64,000 bases of DNA from VAXT01 sp963774625. Lineage in GTDB: Bacteria; Actinomycetota; Thermoleophilia; Gaiellales; Gaiellaceae. The translations under genes were made by a program, and so were the position numbers. Numbering within the stretch: the first letter of the stretch is position 1; each line of letters opens with the position of its first letter. Of the stretch, positions 1 through 8,117 are shown one piece after another. Location of the stretch: the NCBI GenBank assembly GCA_963774625.1, contig CAVZFQ010000013.1:868001-932000 (forward strand). The letters run 5' to 3'. A model generated the notes under the pieces. It saw only the letters and a list, made by a program, of their open reading frames with translations. It made no database searches and was not told where the DNA came from.

Positions 1-2
1 TC

Positions 3-821
3 CGGGCGGAAGGCGGTCCCGTTGTGGGGGACGAAGCCGCGGACGAGGCTTTCGACGGTCTCGGCGCGACCTACAAGTTCTGGTACGACCTCTACCAGCG
101 CGACTCGATCGACGACGCCGGTCTCCCGCTCGACGCGATCGTTCACTACGGCGACAAGTACGACAACGCCTTCTGGGATGGCCAGCGCATGGTCTTCGGC
201 GACGGCGACGGGGAGATGTTCAACCGGTTCACGATTGCGCTCGACATCATCGGGCACGAGCTTGCGCACGGCGTCGTCGAGACGACGGCGAACCTGAATT
301 ACTGGCAGCAGCCGGGCGCGCTCAACGAGCACGTGGCCGACGTGTTCGGCTCACTCGTCAAGCAGTTCAAGAACGGCGAGAGCGCAGAGCAGGCGGACTG
401 GCTAATCGGCGCCGGGCTCTTCACCGACCAGGTGCAAGGCACCGGCGGGAAGCCGGCCGCACTCCGTTCGATGGCGGCACCCGGGACCGGCTTCGACGAC
501 GACGTGCTCGGCAAGGACCCGCAGCCGGATCACATGGACAAGTTCGTCGAGACGACGCAGGACAACGGAGGCGTGCACATCAACTCCGGTATTCCGAACA
601 AGGCGTTCCACAACGTTGCGACGGCGCTCGGCGGCAACGCCTGGGAGAAGGCCGGGACGATCTGGTACTCCGCGCTCCGGGATCCCCGCGTCAAGCCTAC
701 GGCTCGGTTCCTGACCTTCGCGAAGGCGACCGGCCGCGCGGCTAACCGGCTGTACGGCGACGGGAGCGACGAGGCCAAGAAGGTGGCCGACGGCTGGAAG
801 GCGGTCGGGATCGAGATATAA
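3..821 (+). CDS. M4 (thermolysin/protealysin-like) zinc metalloprotease, 5' end outside window
   Basis: Secreted-type zinc endopeptidase of family M4. The frame is open from base 3 to a TAA, so the N-terminus (signal or propeptide) lies left of the window; the GTG at 24 is internal. Visible: the family segment VHYGDKYDNAFWDG, the zinc motif HELAH (about bases 255-269), the third-ligand region GALNEHVADVFG and the C-terminal DNGGVHINSGIPNKAF segment carrying the catalytic histidine. All residues expected for an active enzyme are present. The gene is followed after 7 bases by an emfourin-like ORF, the arrangement known for protealysin and its inhibitor. Family is certain; closeness to protealysin rather than thermolysin is inferred from the partner and the compact domain. 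Confidence 0.93.
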   Translation, partial: RAEGGPVVGDEAADEAFDGLGATYKFWYDLYQRDSIDDAGLPLDAIVHYGDKYDNAFWDGQRMVFGDGDGEMFNRFTIALDIIGHELAHGVVETTANLNYWQQPGALNEHVADVFGSLVKQFKNGESAEQADWLIGAGLFTDQVQGTGGKPAALRSMAAPGTGFDDDVLGKDPQPDHMDKFVETTQDNGGVHINSGIPNKAFHNVATALGGNAWEKAGTIWYSALRDPRVKPTARFLTFAKATGRAANRLYGDGSDEAKKVADGWKAVGIEI

Positions 822-828
822 CGCGGCT

Positions 829-1140
829 GTGAGCGGCAACGGGCTTCGCATCGAGTTCCAGCGCTCAGGAGGCTTCGCCGGCCTCACGATGAGGACGGAG
901 GTCGACACCTCCGAGCTACCGCCCGAGGACGCGGAGGTCTTCGAACGGCTGGTCGCGAGCCTGGAAGGAAGCGGCGTCGGCGCCTCGCCGCCGGCCGGCA
1001 AGCCGGACCGGTTTCAGTACGAGTTGACGGTCACGCGCGGCAAGGAAAGCCGCCGGTTCCAGCTCGCCGAGCAGGATCTGACGCCCGAGGCACGCGAGCT
1101 CGTGAGCCTGCTCGTCGAACGCGCCCGCCAGCGCGACTAA
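829..1140 (+). CDS. Emfourin-like M4 protease inhibitor (candidate)
   Basis: Small acidic protein of 103 residues starting at GTG, 7 bases after the M4 protease stop. It begins with IEFQRSGGFAGL, then an ELPPEDAEVFERLV helix and a FQYELTV strand, which fits the emfourin family described as protein inhibitors encoded beside protealysin-like M4 proteases. There is no signal peptide, as expected for a cytoplasmic guard that blocks the protease before export. The tandem arrangement with the protease supports the assignment. Its TAA stop shares bases with the stop of the converging fatty-acid gene (1137-1140). Alternative: an unrelated small protein; family fit was judged by eye only. Confidence 0.7.
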   Translation: MSGNGLRIEFQRSGGFAGLTMRTEVDTSELPPEDAEVFERLVASLEGSGVGASPPAGKPDRFQYELTVTRGKESRRFQLAEQDLTPEARELVSLLVERARQRD

Positions 1141-3104
1141 GCCCGAGTGCCCGCGCCGACGTCGGCAAGCAGACCGCCGGCGACGCGCTCCGAGACGCCG
1201 GTCTGGTCGAGGTGCTTCGTGATGCCGCCGAGGAAGAAGGGGAACCCCGCGCCGAGGAGGAGTGCCGTGTCGACATCCTTCGCCGAGGCGACGACCCCTT
1301 CTTCGAGCAGGTGCCGTGTCTCGTCGGCGAGCGCTTCGCGCGCCGCCTCGAGGATCTCGTCGGAGCTCTGCGGCTGTTCGCCCTGCTTGGCGACCTCCAG
1401 CTTCCCGTTCGCATAGTTCTCCAGGGTCGGCGACAACGGAAACCGGTCGGGATACACCTCGTTCAACGTGCGGAGCACGTGGTTCGCGACGCGCGGGCCC
1501 ACCATCTGCAGTAAGACCGACGGAGCCATCGGGAGGCCCATCCTGAGCAGGGCCTCGTCGGCCTCTTCAACCGAGTTTCCGTTCTCGATCGCACCCAGGG
1601 GGACGGTCATCATCCGCGTGAGGAGCCGGTTGACCACGAAACCGGGGGCGTCGTTCACGAGGACGGGCCGCTTTCGCAGCTTGGTCGCGATTTCGAAGGC
1701 CGTGGCCAGGGTGGCGTCGTCCGTCTCGGGCGTGCGCACGACCTCGACGAGAGGCATGAGCGCGACCGGGTTGAAGAAATGGAGTCCAACGACGCGTTCC
1801 GGATGCTGGAGCCCGGCAGCCATCTCGGTGACCGACAGCGCGGAGGTGTTCGTCGCGAGCACGCACTCCGGCGAGATGACCTCCTCGAGCTCGCCGAACA
1901 CCTGCCGCTTGACGTCGATCTCCTCGAACACGGCTTCGATGACGAGGTCGCAGTCGGCGAAGCTCTTCCACTCGGTCGAGCCGCTCAGGAGTGAGGCGAG
2001 CGCGACCGCGGTTTCCTGAGGAATGCGTCCCCGCGACGCGGCGGACGCCAACTCGTCGCGGATCGACTCGATCGCGCGCGAGACCGTCTGCTCGTCGAGG
2101 TCGCGCAGGACGACCGGTACCTGCAGCCGCCGCAGGAGCAGCGTGGCGAGCTGGCTGGCCATCAGGCCGGCGCCGGCGATGCCGACCTTCCCGATCGCGC
2201 GCGGCTCGACGTCGGGCCGCCCCACCTGTCGCTTCGCCCGTCGCTCGACGAGGTCGAACGCGTACAGGGAGGCCTGCGCCTGCCTGGTCTCCAGGAGATC
2301 GGCGAGGGCCTCCTGCTCGGCGCGGTAGCCCTCCTCGATCGACCACTCGGCGCTGCCTGCGATCAGGTCGAGCGCCCGATACGGAGCCGGGGCGGCGCCG
2401 TGGACGACGTCCTCCACCTGGTTGCGGGCCTTGCGCACGACTTCGGTGAGGTCGGAGAGATCGGCGTCCTCGCGCGGCGGCGACTCCTTGGCCAGCGCGA
2501 TCGCCTCGTCGATCAGCCGTTCGGGGGCGGCGACGCGATCGACGAGGCCGATCTCCTGCGCCTTGCGCGCGTCGAGCATCTTGTTCTGGCGCAGCGGGTT
2601 GTGGACGATCAGCTTCACGGCAGCGTCCGCGCCGACGAGCTTCGGCGCCAGCTGGGTCGCGCCCCAGGCCGGGACGAACCCGAGCAGCACCTCCGGCGAG
2701 CCGATGTGGCGCACGTCATCCGCTGCGACGCGGTAGTCGCAGTGGAGCGGTAGCTCGAGCCCGCCGCCGAGGCTCATTCCGTTGATCGCCGCGACGGTCG
2801 GGTACGGGAGCGCGCGGATCCGCGCGAAGAGCCCCTGCCCGCCGCGGCTGCCGGCGATCGCCTGCTCGCGCGTCTGGACCAGCGGGAACTCCTGAAGGTC
2901 GGCCCCGGCCGCGAAGCTCCCCGGCTTGCCGGTGATGATCAGCGCGGAGAGCGCCTCGGCTTCGAGCTCGGGGAGCAGCGCCGCGAGCGACTCGAGCGCC
3001 GCGCGCCCAAAGACGTTCGGCCGGTCCGGATCGCCGTTGTGCATCGTCACGATGCCGACGTCGCCTTGCCGCTCCAGCCGGAACTGCGTCACGGGCTCGG
3101 GCAC
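1137..3104 (-). CDS. Fused enoyl-CoA hydratase / 3-hydroxyacyl-CoA dehydrogenase (FadB/FadJ-type)
   Basis: Bifunctional fatty-acid beta-oxidation protein, 655 residues. Residues about 1-200 are a crotonase domain (PGSFAAGADLQEF oxyanion segment, MSLGGGLELPLH and SPEVLLGFVPAWGATQ with the two catalytic glutamates). Residues about 305-600 are the NAD-binding hydroxyacyl-CoA dehydrogenase part (VGIAGAGLMASQLA, LHFFNPVALMPLVEVV with catalytic His, NDAPGFVVNRLL). It is shorter than typical FadB (about 715-730), mainly in the C-terminal region. The nucleotide loop reads GAGLMAS where family members usually have GxGxMG. No thiolase gene is adjacent. It starts 23 bases from the divergent gene at 3128. 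Confident in family; chain-length specificity unknown. Confidence 0.93.
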   Translation of the reverse strand: MPEPVTQFRLERQGDVGIVTMHNGDPDRPNVFGRAALESLAALLPELEAEALSALIITGKPGSFAAGADLQEFPLVQTREQAIAGSRGGQGLFARIRALPYPTVAAINGMSLGGGLELPLHCDYRVAADDVRHIGSPEVLLGFVPAWGATQLAPKLVGADAAVKLIVHNPLRQNKMLDARKAQEIGLVDRVAAPERLIDEAIALAKESPPREDADLSDLTEVVRKARNQVEDVVHGAAPAPYRALDLIAGSAEWSIEEGYRAEQEALADLLETRQAQASLYAFDLVERRAKRQVGRPDVEPRAIGKVGIAGAGLMASQLATLLLRRLQVPVVLRDLDEQTVSRAIESIRDELASAASRGRIPQETAVALASLLSGSTEWKSFADCDLVIEAVFEEIDVKRQVFGELEEVISPECVLATNTSALSVTEMAAGLQHPERVVGLHFFNPVALMPLVEVVRTPETDDATLATAFEIATKLRKRPVLVNDAPGFVVNRLLTRMMTVPLGAIENGNSVEEADEALLRMGLPMAPSVLLQMVGPRVANHVLRTLNEVYPDRFPLSPTLENYANGKLEVAKQGEQPQSSDEILEAAREALADETRHLLEEGVVASAKDVDTALLLGAGFPFFLGGITKHLDQTGVSERVAGGLLADVGAGTRA

Positions 3105-3127
3105 GAAGGCAGGTTATCTTCGACTGG

Positions 3128-3795
3128 ATGGCTGAGTGGAGCGAGCACGCCGAGCGCGAGATCGCGCGTTACCGCGACGGTGAGGCGCGGCTGCCCGACG
3201 CGGACGATTCGGATCCGCGCCAGAAGCAGCTGACCCGCATGGGCAACGCGGCCGGTGGCGCCGGGCTCGCCCTCCTCATGCAGGGCGACACGGACCAGGC
3301 CTCCGAATGGTTGCACCGAGCCGCCGACCGCTACCAGGAGAGCTGGGAGGAGGCGCCGCCGGATAGCTGGGGCCGCCCGATCGGCGCGATGAAGGCGCTC
3401 GTCCTCGCAGCCGATTGGGACGACGCCGAGGACACGGCGCGCTGGGCGCTCGGGCTCGTCGGCGCAGCCGACACGCCGTCGCCGATCGGCCGCTACGCGG
3501 CCACGCTCGCGCACCTGATCCTCGGCGAGGACGAAGAGGCGCTGACCGCTCGCGAGCTCGCTACGGGAGAGCGAGGACTTCCCGCAGGACGTGGCCGACT
3601 CGCTCGCCACCCTCGCCGCCGGCGACCGTCTCGGCTACGCGTACGCGATCGAGAGCGTGCTCGAGTCCTTCGTCAGCGCGCGACGAGTACCTCGAGGACA
3701 TCCCGGTTGCAGACACGGTGCTGGTGCTGCAAGCGCTCGCCGAGCGGCGCGACATCGCCACCGACCTCAGCTCCCCGCTCCTCCCGGCCAAGTAA
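3128..3795 (+). pseudogene. TPR-like hypothetical protein, split by two frameshifts
   Basis: One protein is spread over three forward frames: residues from ATG 3128 (WLHRAADRYQESWEEAP, helical repeats typical of TPR-like scaffolds) to about 3565; then QDVADSLATLAAGDRLGYAY to about 3690; then DEYLEDIPVADTVLVLQAL to TAA at 3795. Each break equals one extra base. The three parts read as one continuous helical protein of about 220 residues. No catalytic motif is seen and I do not recognise a specific family. It may be a recently broken gene or an intact gene with two sequence errors; similar breaks cluster at 16.9-22.9 kb. Confidence 0.6.
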
Positions 3796-3805
3796 CGGAC
3801 GGTTG

Positions 3806-4348
3806 CTAAGTCTGGCGCGCCGAGGGAGTGCTGGGTGGGTGCATGACGCCCGTGAAGACGAGCGGCTCGGCGTCGGGCTCCTCGCAGTCGCGGGCCTTCT
3901 CCACGAACTCCGTGAGCAGCTCGAGCGCCTTCTCCGGCGTGCAGCGCACGGTGACCTGCGCGCTGCGGAACCCGCCCTGCTGATGGGCCGCGAACGCTTG
4001 CTGGACTTCTTCGAGCATCGCCGCCTGCAGGTCGGTGGCGAGACTGGAGTGGAGGAGCTGCGGAGCAACGCGCACGGTCTTGGCCAGCGCGCGATAGGGC
4101 TTCTCGCGGCCGGACCCGCCGTCGGCTCGCTCGATCAGGCCGGCACGTAGGAGCATCTTCACGTGGAAGTGCAGGTGGCCCGGGTCGACGCCGAGCCGCT
4201 GGGCGAGCTCGCGGTTCGTCATCGGGTCCTCGCCGTCCGCGCCGAGCATCTCGAGCACGCGAAGGCGAAGCGGATGGCCGAGCGCCTTCAGCTGCTCCGG
4301 TCTCTCGAGCGTGAGCACGTCGGGCGGGGCGGGGGCGGCGTCCGCCAT
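3806..4348 (-). CDS. ArsR-type winged-helix transcriptional regulator
   Basis: 180-residue DNA-binding protein. Residues about 15-90 form an ArsR-like winged helix (LKALGHPLRLRVLEMLG, then NRELAQRLGVDPGHLHFHVK as recognition helix, then LLRAGLIER). The C-terminal 90 residues carry no obvious metal-binding cysteine pair, so the signal sensed is unknown. ATG at 4348 lies 8 bases after a TATATA box and has no Shine-Dalgarno sequence, which points to a leaderless transcript. The gene stands between the converging TPR-like gene and the upstream pgl gene; its promoter overlaps the 3' end of pgl. Target genes cannot be told from context. Confidence 0.85.
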   Translation of the reverse strand: MADAAPAPPDVLTLERPEQLKALGHPLRLRVLEMLGADGEDPMTNRELAQRLGVDPGHLHFHVKMLLRAGLIERADGGSGREKPYRALAKTVRVAPQLLHSSLATDLQAAMLEEVQQAFAAHQQGGFRSAQVTVRCTPEKALELLTEFVEKARDCEEPDAEPLVFTGVMHPPSTPSARQT

Positions 4349-4356
4349 CGGCCGTA

Positions 4357-4384
4357 TATATAGGAATCAACCCTTAGTTGTCAA
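4357..4384 (-). promoter_or_regulatory. Sigma-70-type promoter for the ArsR-family gene
   Basis: On the minus strand TTGACA (4384-4379), a 16-base spacer and TATATA (4362-4357). The start ATG follows 8 bases after the -10 box, so transcription should begin at or next to the ATG. The spacer overlaps the pgl stop codon (4374-4376). Confidence 0.65.
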
Positions 4385-5036
4385 GCTTGGCAGCGGCGGC
4401 GCGGTCCAGGAGGACGATCGTCTCGCCGTCCGTCGAGCGGACGAGGCTCGCCGGCACCTGGGGATCAGGCGGACCGGCAAAAGCCCTCGCAACCGCTTCA
4501 GCCTTCGCTTCACCGAGAGCGAGGTACAAGACCACACGCGCGCCGCACAGCACCGGCAGCGTCATCGTGACTCGCTCGACGTCGTCGCGTGGGACGGCCA
4601 CCGCGCGGCGCTCGCGCTCGTCCAGTGCCGGTGCGCCCGGGAAGAGGGAGGCGGTGTGGCCGTCTGGCCCGATCCCCTGGAAGGCGAGGCCGAGCGTGAC
4701 GCCCTCCAGCAGTCGGTCGTACTCCTCGGCCGCCTGCTGGCCGCCGAGCTCACCGCGAATGCGGTGCACGGCACGTGGCGGCACGGTGATCCGGTCCAGC
4801 ACGGTCTCGCGCACGAGTCGGTAATTCGACCGCTCGTCGTCCGGCGGCACGCAGCGCTCGTCGCCCCACCAGAGCGTCGCGCTGCTCCAGTCGGGCTCCA
4901 GCTCGGCCGCAAGCTCGTATGCCGGTCCCGGTGCCGAGCCCCCCGAGAGGGCGATGTCGTCTCCCCGGCGGGCAGCCTGGGCGAGCAAGTCCCCCGCTGC
5001 GCGGCGCGCTTCGGCGGCGGTGTCGAAGACCTTCAG
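4374..5036 (-). CDS. pgl: 6-phosphogluconolactonase
   Basis: Hydrolyses 6-phosphogluconolactone to 6-phosphogluconate in the oxidative pentose phosphate pathway. Recognisable motifs: DIALSGGSAP, WWGDERCVPPDDERSNYRL, GIGPDGHTASLFPG and the C-terminal ATLL-like tail replaced by LDRAAAAKLDN. The only standard start in frame is TTG at 4988 (204 residues), but it would cut off a conserved beginning (LKVFDTAAEARRAAGDLL). Reading instead from CTG at 5036 gives 220 residues, near the family norm of 230-250, and makes a 4-base CTGA overlap with proC. I therefore place the start at CTG. Neighbour: proC upstream in the same operon; no zwf or gnd in the window. Confidence 0.88.
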   Translation of the reverse strand: MKVFDTAAEARRAAGDLLAQAARRGDDIALSGGSAPGPAYELAAELEPDWSSATLWWGDERCVPPDDERSNYRLVRETVLDRITVPPRAVHRIRGELGGQQAAEEYDRLLEGVTLGLAFQGIGPDGHTASLFPGAPALDERERRAVAVPRDDVERVTMTLPVLCGARVVLYLALGEAKAEAVARAFAGPPDPQVPASLVRSTDGETIVLLDRAAAAKLDN

Positions 5037-5857
5037 GACGAGTCGGCTTCCCTGAGCTCTTGCGAGCGCTCCATCGCGGCCTGAATCGCGTTCAGGAACG
5101 CGGCGCGCACACCTGCCCGCTCCAGCTCGCGGATCGCCCGAATCGTCGTCCCGCCCGGCGAGGTCACCATCTCGCGCAGCTCGACGGGGTGCATCTCTTC
5201 GTCCCGCAGGAGCTTCGCGGTGCCGAACATCGTCTGCACGACGAGGTCGGTCGACACCTCACGTGACAGGCCGAGCAGGATCCCGGCCTCGATCATCGCC
5301 TCGGCGAGCAGCGCGAAGTAGGCCGGGCCCGAGCCCGAGACTGCTGTCACCGCGTCCATGTACGGCTCGGGCACCTGAACGACGCGGCCGACGTGCTCGA
5401 GCACCTCCTGCGCCTCGGCGAGGTGGCCGTTGTTCGCATGTGCTCCGGCGCAGAGGCCCGCCACGCCTTCATGCACCGTCGCCGGCGCGTTGGGCATCGC
5501 GCGCAGCACCGGGACGCCGTTCGAGAGGTGCCGCTCGATCTGCTCTGTCGTCACCGCGGCCGCGACCGAGAGCACCGTCTGCTCGGCCGAGACCTTCGAC
5601 CCGATCTCGCCGAGCAGCGCGTCGAAATCCTGGGGCTTGACCGCGATCACGATGAAGGCTGCGTTCGCGACCGCGTCCGCGTTGGACATCGTCGTCTCGA
5701 CCTCGTAGCGCTCCGCCAATTCGTCGAGCCGCTCCTGACGCCGGCCGGTGACGACGATCTCGTCCGGCTGGCGCCAGCCCGAGCTGAGCAGCCCAGAAAG
5801 GAGCGACTCGCCGATCTTGCCCCCACCGAGGATCGCGATGCGCCGGTCGTCGGCCAT
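5033..5857 (-). CDS. proC: Pyrroline-5-carboxylate reductase
   Basis: Last step of proline synthesis: NAD(P)H-dependent reduction of 1-pyrroline-5-carboxylate. 274 residues, the usual length. The N-terminus has the dinucleotide-binding AILGGGKIGESLLSGLL; then VIAVKPQDFDALL; VLRAMPNAPATVHEGV; and the signature region AVSGSGPAYFALLAEAMIEAG followed by MVTSPGGTTIRAI. Start is ATG at 5857. The stop codon TGA overlaps the CTG start proposed for pgl (CTGA), so the two genes are probably translationally coupled. alkA follows upstream on the same strand and ends 10 bases before this start. Confidence 0.95.
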   Translation of the reverse strand: MADDRRIAILGGGKIGESLLSGLLSSGWRQPDEIVVTGRRQERLDELAERYEVETTMSNADAVANAAFIVIAVKPQDFDALLGEIGSKVSAEQTVLSVAAAVTTEQIERHLSNGVPVLRAMPNAPATVHEGVAGLCAGAHANNGHLAEAQEVLEHVGRVVQVPEPYMDAVTAVSGSGPAYFALLAEAMIEAGILLGLSREVSTDLVVQTMFGTAKLLRDEEMHPVELREMVTSPGGTTIRAIRELERAGVRAAFLNAIQAAMERSQELREADSS

Positions 5858-5867
5858 GCGGGTGAGT

Positions 5868-6761
5868 TTAGGCGGCGTACCGGGCTCTTACGCGCTCGCG
5901 CCTGATCATGGGGCCGTTCAGCTGGACCGGCACGAGGCCGCGACCCCAGCCCGCCAGGAGGTAGACGCACGCGAGGCCGGCCCACTCCTCGTACGGCGCC
6001 AGCAATTCTGCAGTGTCGTCGACGTCGGCCCAGCGACCCCGGATCGCCGAGCACAGCTTGAGGAGCCCGAGGTCGCCGACGATGCCCCGGTCGAAGCGGC
6101 CGAGGCCTTCCGTCCACAGGACACCGATCGACCACGGGCCGATGCCGCGCTCGCGGAGGAGCCGCTTCTCGGCGGCGTCGCCCGGAAGGTCGCGGAAGCG
6201 TTCGAGATCGAGCGTTCGGGAGATCCGGACTAGCGCCGTCGCCTTGCGCGATGGGAGCCCGAAGCGGTAGAGCTGCGCTGGGGCGAAGCCCGCGAGGTGG
6301 TGCGGACGCGGAGGCGCCTGCAGGCCGCCCAGCTGCTCGGTAGTGGCGCGAATCAGGTTCCGTTCGATCGCGAAGGCACGCCTCGCCTCGATCAGCTGCC
6401 CGCAGATCGCCCGCAGGAGCGCCTGGGTGACGGTCGAGGTGCGCATGGGGCGGAGGCCCTTCAGATGGCGGATGGCCTCGCGGAGCAGCGGATCGTCGGC
6501 GAACCGGCGGATGAACTCGCTGTGGTCATCGTCACAGGCCAGGACGAAGCGGAGCTGCGCGAGACCCGCCTCGGTCTGGGCCCGCAGATCGAGGGTCCCG
6601 TCGCCTCGTTGACTGGCTTGCGCGAGCTCGGGACCGTCCCCGGCATCGACAATTGCCGTCAGCGTGCGGCCGTCGACTCGACGCGTCGCGTCGCGGGCCC
6701 GCCGGCACGTGAGCGCGAGCGAATAAGGCCCGCGCGGGCGTAGGGAGGCCTCGATCGTCAC
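5868..6761 (-). CDS. alkA: DNA-3-methyladenine glycosylase II (AlkA-type)
   Basis: Base-excision repair enzyme removing alkylated purines. 297 residues from GTG at 6761, chosen because the frame upstream is open but becomes low-complexity and the family-like start TIEASLRPRGPYSL begins there. An N-terminal AlkA domain of about 100 residues is followed by the helix-hairpin-helix glycosylase fold: STVTQALLRAICGQLIEARR, RKATALVRISRTLDLERF, GIGPWSIGVLW and DRGIVGDLGLLKL, where the last segment holds the catalytic aspartate. No methyltransferase (ogt) domain is fused. It lies upstream of proC-pgl and is divergent from the MarR gene at 7045. Confidence 0.88.
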   Translation of the reverse strand: MTIEASLRPRGPYSLALTCRRARDATRRVDGRTLTAIVDAGDGPELAQASQRGDGTLDLRAQTEAGLAQLRFVLACDDDHSEFIRRFADDPLLREAIRHLKGLRPMRTSTVTQALLRAICGQLIEARRAFAIERNLIRATTEQLGGLQAPPRPHHLAGFAPAQLYRFGLPSRKATALVRISRTLDLERFRDLPGDAAEKRLLRERGIGPWSIGVLWTEGLGRFDRGIVGDLGLLKLCSAIRGRWADVDDTAELLAPYEEWAGLACVYLLAGWGRGLVPVQLNGPMIRRERVRARYAA

Positions 6762-6963
6762 CGAGGCAACCCTACGCGGTGCTGCGGCTAACGACCCTGT
6801 GGCGCTGGCCGGAGGGTGGAGGCCGGCCGGAGGGTCTGAGGACGCACGCGCTGGCGGCGCGGGCGACGGCTCATCGCGAGCCGGCGGGCTTCCGTCTGCT
6901 CTCGGATGAGAACGGAGCGGGACTGGACATCTACTGGGTACAAGCCGCGCCTCCTTTCGAGGT

Positions 6964-7026
6964 AAAGTATCTTTAGATCGAACTACTACAAGGTAGCAGT
7001 AAAGTCTCTTGACGTCAAGAGACTTT
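6964..7026 (+). promoter_or_regulatory. Palindromic operator in the alkA-marR intergenic region
   Basis: Bases 7001-7026 form a perfect 26-base palindrome, each arm AAAGTCTCTTGAC. A related half-length copy AAAGTATCTTTAG lies at 6964-6976. The palindrome ends directly before the Shine-Dalgarno sequence (AAGGAGA, 7027-7033) of the MarR-family gene, so a dimer bound there would block initiation. MarR proteins commonly bind such palindromes in their own promoters; autoregulation is inferred. Confidence 0.75.
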
Positions 7027-7044
7027 AAGGAGAGAATTACGACC

Positions 7045-7563
7045 ATGACCAAAGTCGAAGCGCGAGACCATGTCGACGACTTCCTCGAATCGGAGTTCCT
7101 CGAGGAGATCCCGAATCTCGATCTGACCGTCGAGGGGATCGTCGACCGGATCATGGGCATCTCGCGGCGCTTCAAGCGCAGCCTCGAGGAGACGCTCTCC
7201 GAGCACGGGCTCAGCTACGCGGACTGGCACATTCTGGGCGCGCTCGCTCGCAAGAGGAAACCCAGGTCGGCCGGAAAGCTGGCGGAGGTCAGCGACCTCT
7301 CGAGCGGCGCGATGACGAACCGCCTCGACCGCCTGGAGGAGGCGGGCCTGGTGCGCCGCCTCCGTGATCCGTCAGACCGCCGCGGCGTCCTCGTCGAGCT
7401 GACCGCGAAGGGCAGGCGCGCCTACAACGAGTCGGCAGGCGCAGAGGCGGCGAAGGAGGCACTGATCACCTCCGCGCTCAATAAACGCGAGAAGGAGCAG
7501 CTGAATGCGCTGCTCCGCCGCCTCATGCTCGAGTTCGAACGGCGCGAAGCCGAATCGGCCTAG
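7045..7563 (+). CDS. MarR family transcriptional regulator
   Basis: 172-residue winged-helix regulator. The start at ATG 7045 is chosen over the upstream GTG because AAGGAGA lies 11 bases before it. Residues about 40-150 are the MarR fold: LSYADWHILGALARK, then AGKLAEVSDLSSGAMTNRLD (recognition helix), EEAGLVRRLRDPSDRRGVLV (wing with the DxRGV signature), KREKEQLNALLRRLM (dimerisation helix). An acidic N-terminal extension precedes the domain. It is preceded by a perfect palindrome at 7001-7026, the likely operator. It converges with infA, and the two stop codons interlock in CTAG at 7560-7563. Ligand and targets unknown. Confidence 0.92.
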   Translation: MTKVEARDHVDDFLESEFLEEIPNLDLTVEGIVDRIMGISRRFKRSLEETLSEHGLSYADWHILGALARKRKPRSAGKLAEVSDLSSGAMTNRLDRLEEAGLVRRLRDPSDRRGVLVELTAKGRRAYNESAGAEAAKEALITSALNKREKEQLNALLRRLMLEFERREAESA

Positions 7564-7787
7564 CCGTATCGGTAGACGATTCGTCCGCGCTGCAGGTCGT
7601 ACGGCGAGAGCTCGATCTTGACGCGGTCTCCCGGCATCATCCGGATCCGATAGCGGCGTAGACGCCCGGCCGTGTAGCCGAGCGTCTCATGACCGTTATC
7701 CAAGGCGATCCGGAACTTGCCGTTCGAGAGCGCCTCGATGATCTCGCCGTCGAACTCGATCTTCTGTTCCTTGCTGGACACGGACAC
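7560..7787 (-). CDS. infA: Translation initiation factor IF-1
   Basis: 75-residue S1-type OB-fold protein with the full IF-1 signature (DGEIIEALSNGKFRIALDNG, GRLRRYRIRMMPGDRVKIE, LSPYDLQRGRIVYR). IF-1 binds the ribosomal A site during initiation. The GTG start (7787-7785) follows the cspA stop codon with no base between, so the two genes must share a transcript and are probably coupled. This is not the usual location in the secY-adk-map-infA-rpmJ ribosomal cluster, so it may be a second, stress-linked copy; the rest of the genome would be needed to tell. Stop interlocks with marR. Confidence 0.93.
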   Translation of the reverse strand: MSVSSKEQKIEFDGEIIEALSNGKFRIALDNGHETLGYTAGRLRRYRIRMMPGDRVKIELSPYDLQRGRIVYRYG

Positions 7788-7997
7788 TTACCCGCCCGTT
7801 GGGGTGACGTTGGTCGCTTCGGGACCCTTCTGGCCCTCTCGGACCTCGAACTCCACCTTCGAACCTTCGGTCAGAGACTTGAAGCCCTCACCTGCGATGC
7901 TCGAGTGATGAACGAAGACATCCTTGTCGCCGTCGTCCGGCGCGATGAAGCCGTAGCCCTTCGCGTCGTTGAACCACTTGACGGTTCCACTTGCCAT
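7788..7997 (-). CDS. cspA: Cold-shock protein, CspA family
   Basis: 69-residue single-strand nucleic-acid chaperone, cold-shock domain throughout: ASGTVKWFNDAKGYGFIAPD (RNP1 KGYGFI), DVFVHHSSI (RNP2), GSKVEFEVREGQKGPEATNV. Start ATG 7997 is set by an excellent Shine-Dalgarno AAGGAGGTG 7 bases upstream (plus-strand 8005-8013); a longer open frame upstream is not coding. The leader between this start and the divergent VOC gene is about 120 bases. It is the first gene of a two-gene unit with infA. Confidence 0.95.
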   Translation of the reverse strand: MASGTVKWFNDAKGYGFIAPDDGDKDVFVHHSSIAGEGFKSLTEGSKVEFEVREGQKGPEATNVTPTGG

Positions 7998-8117
7998 ATA
8001 GATACACCTCCTTCTCAACCTCACGAACGGGAAGAGGAGGCGCTTACGCGCTTTACCACCCCACACGCTCTTTTGTACGCCTCAAGCCTAGCAGGGTAGG
8101 ACTGGCACGATTGCAAA

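Noticed and set aside
6779..6976. 65-codon plus-strand ORF between alkA and marR
   Set aside because: No ribosome site, unusual composition, and it overlaps the half operator site; more likely promoter region.
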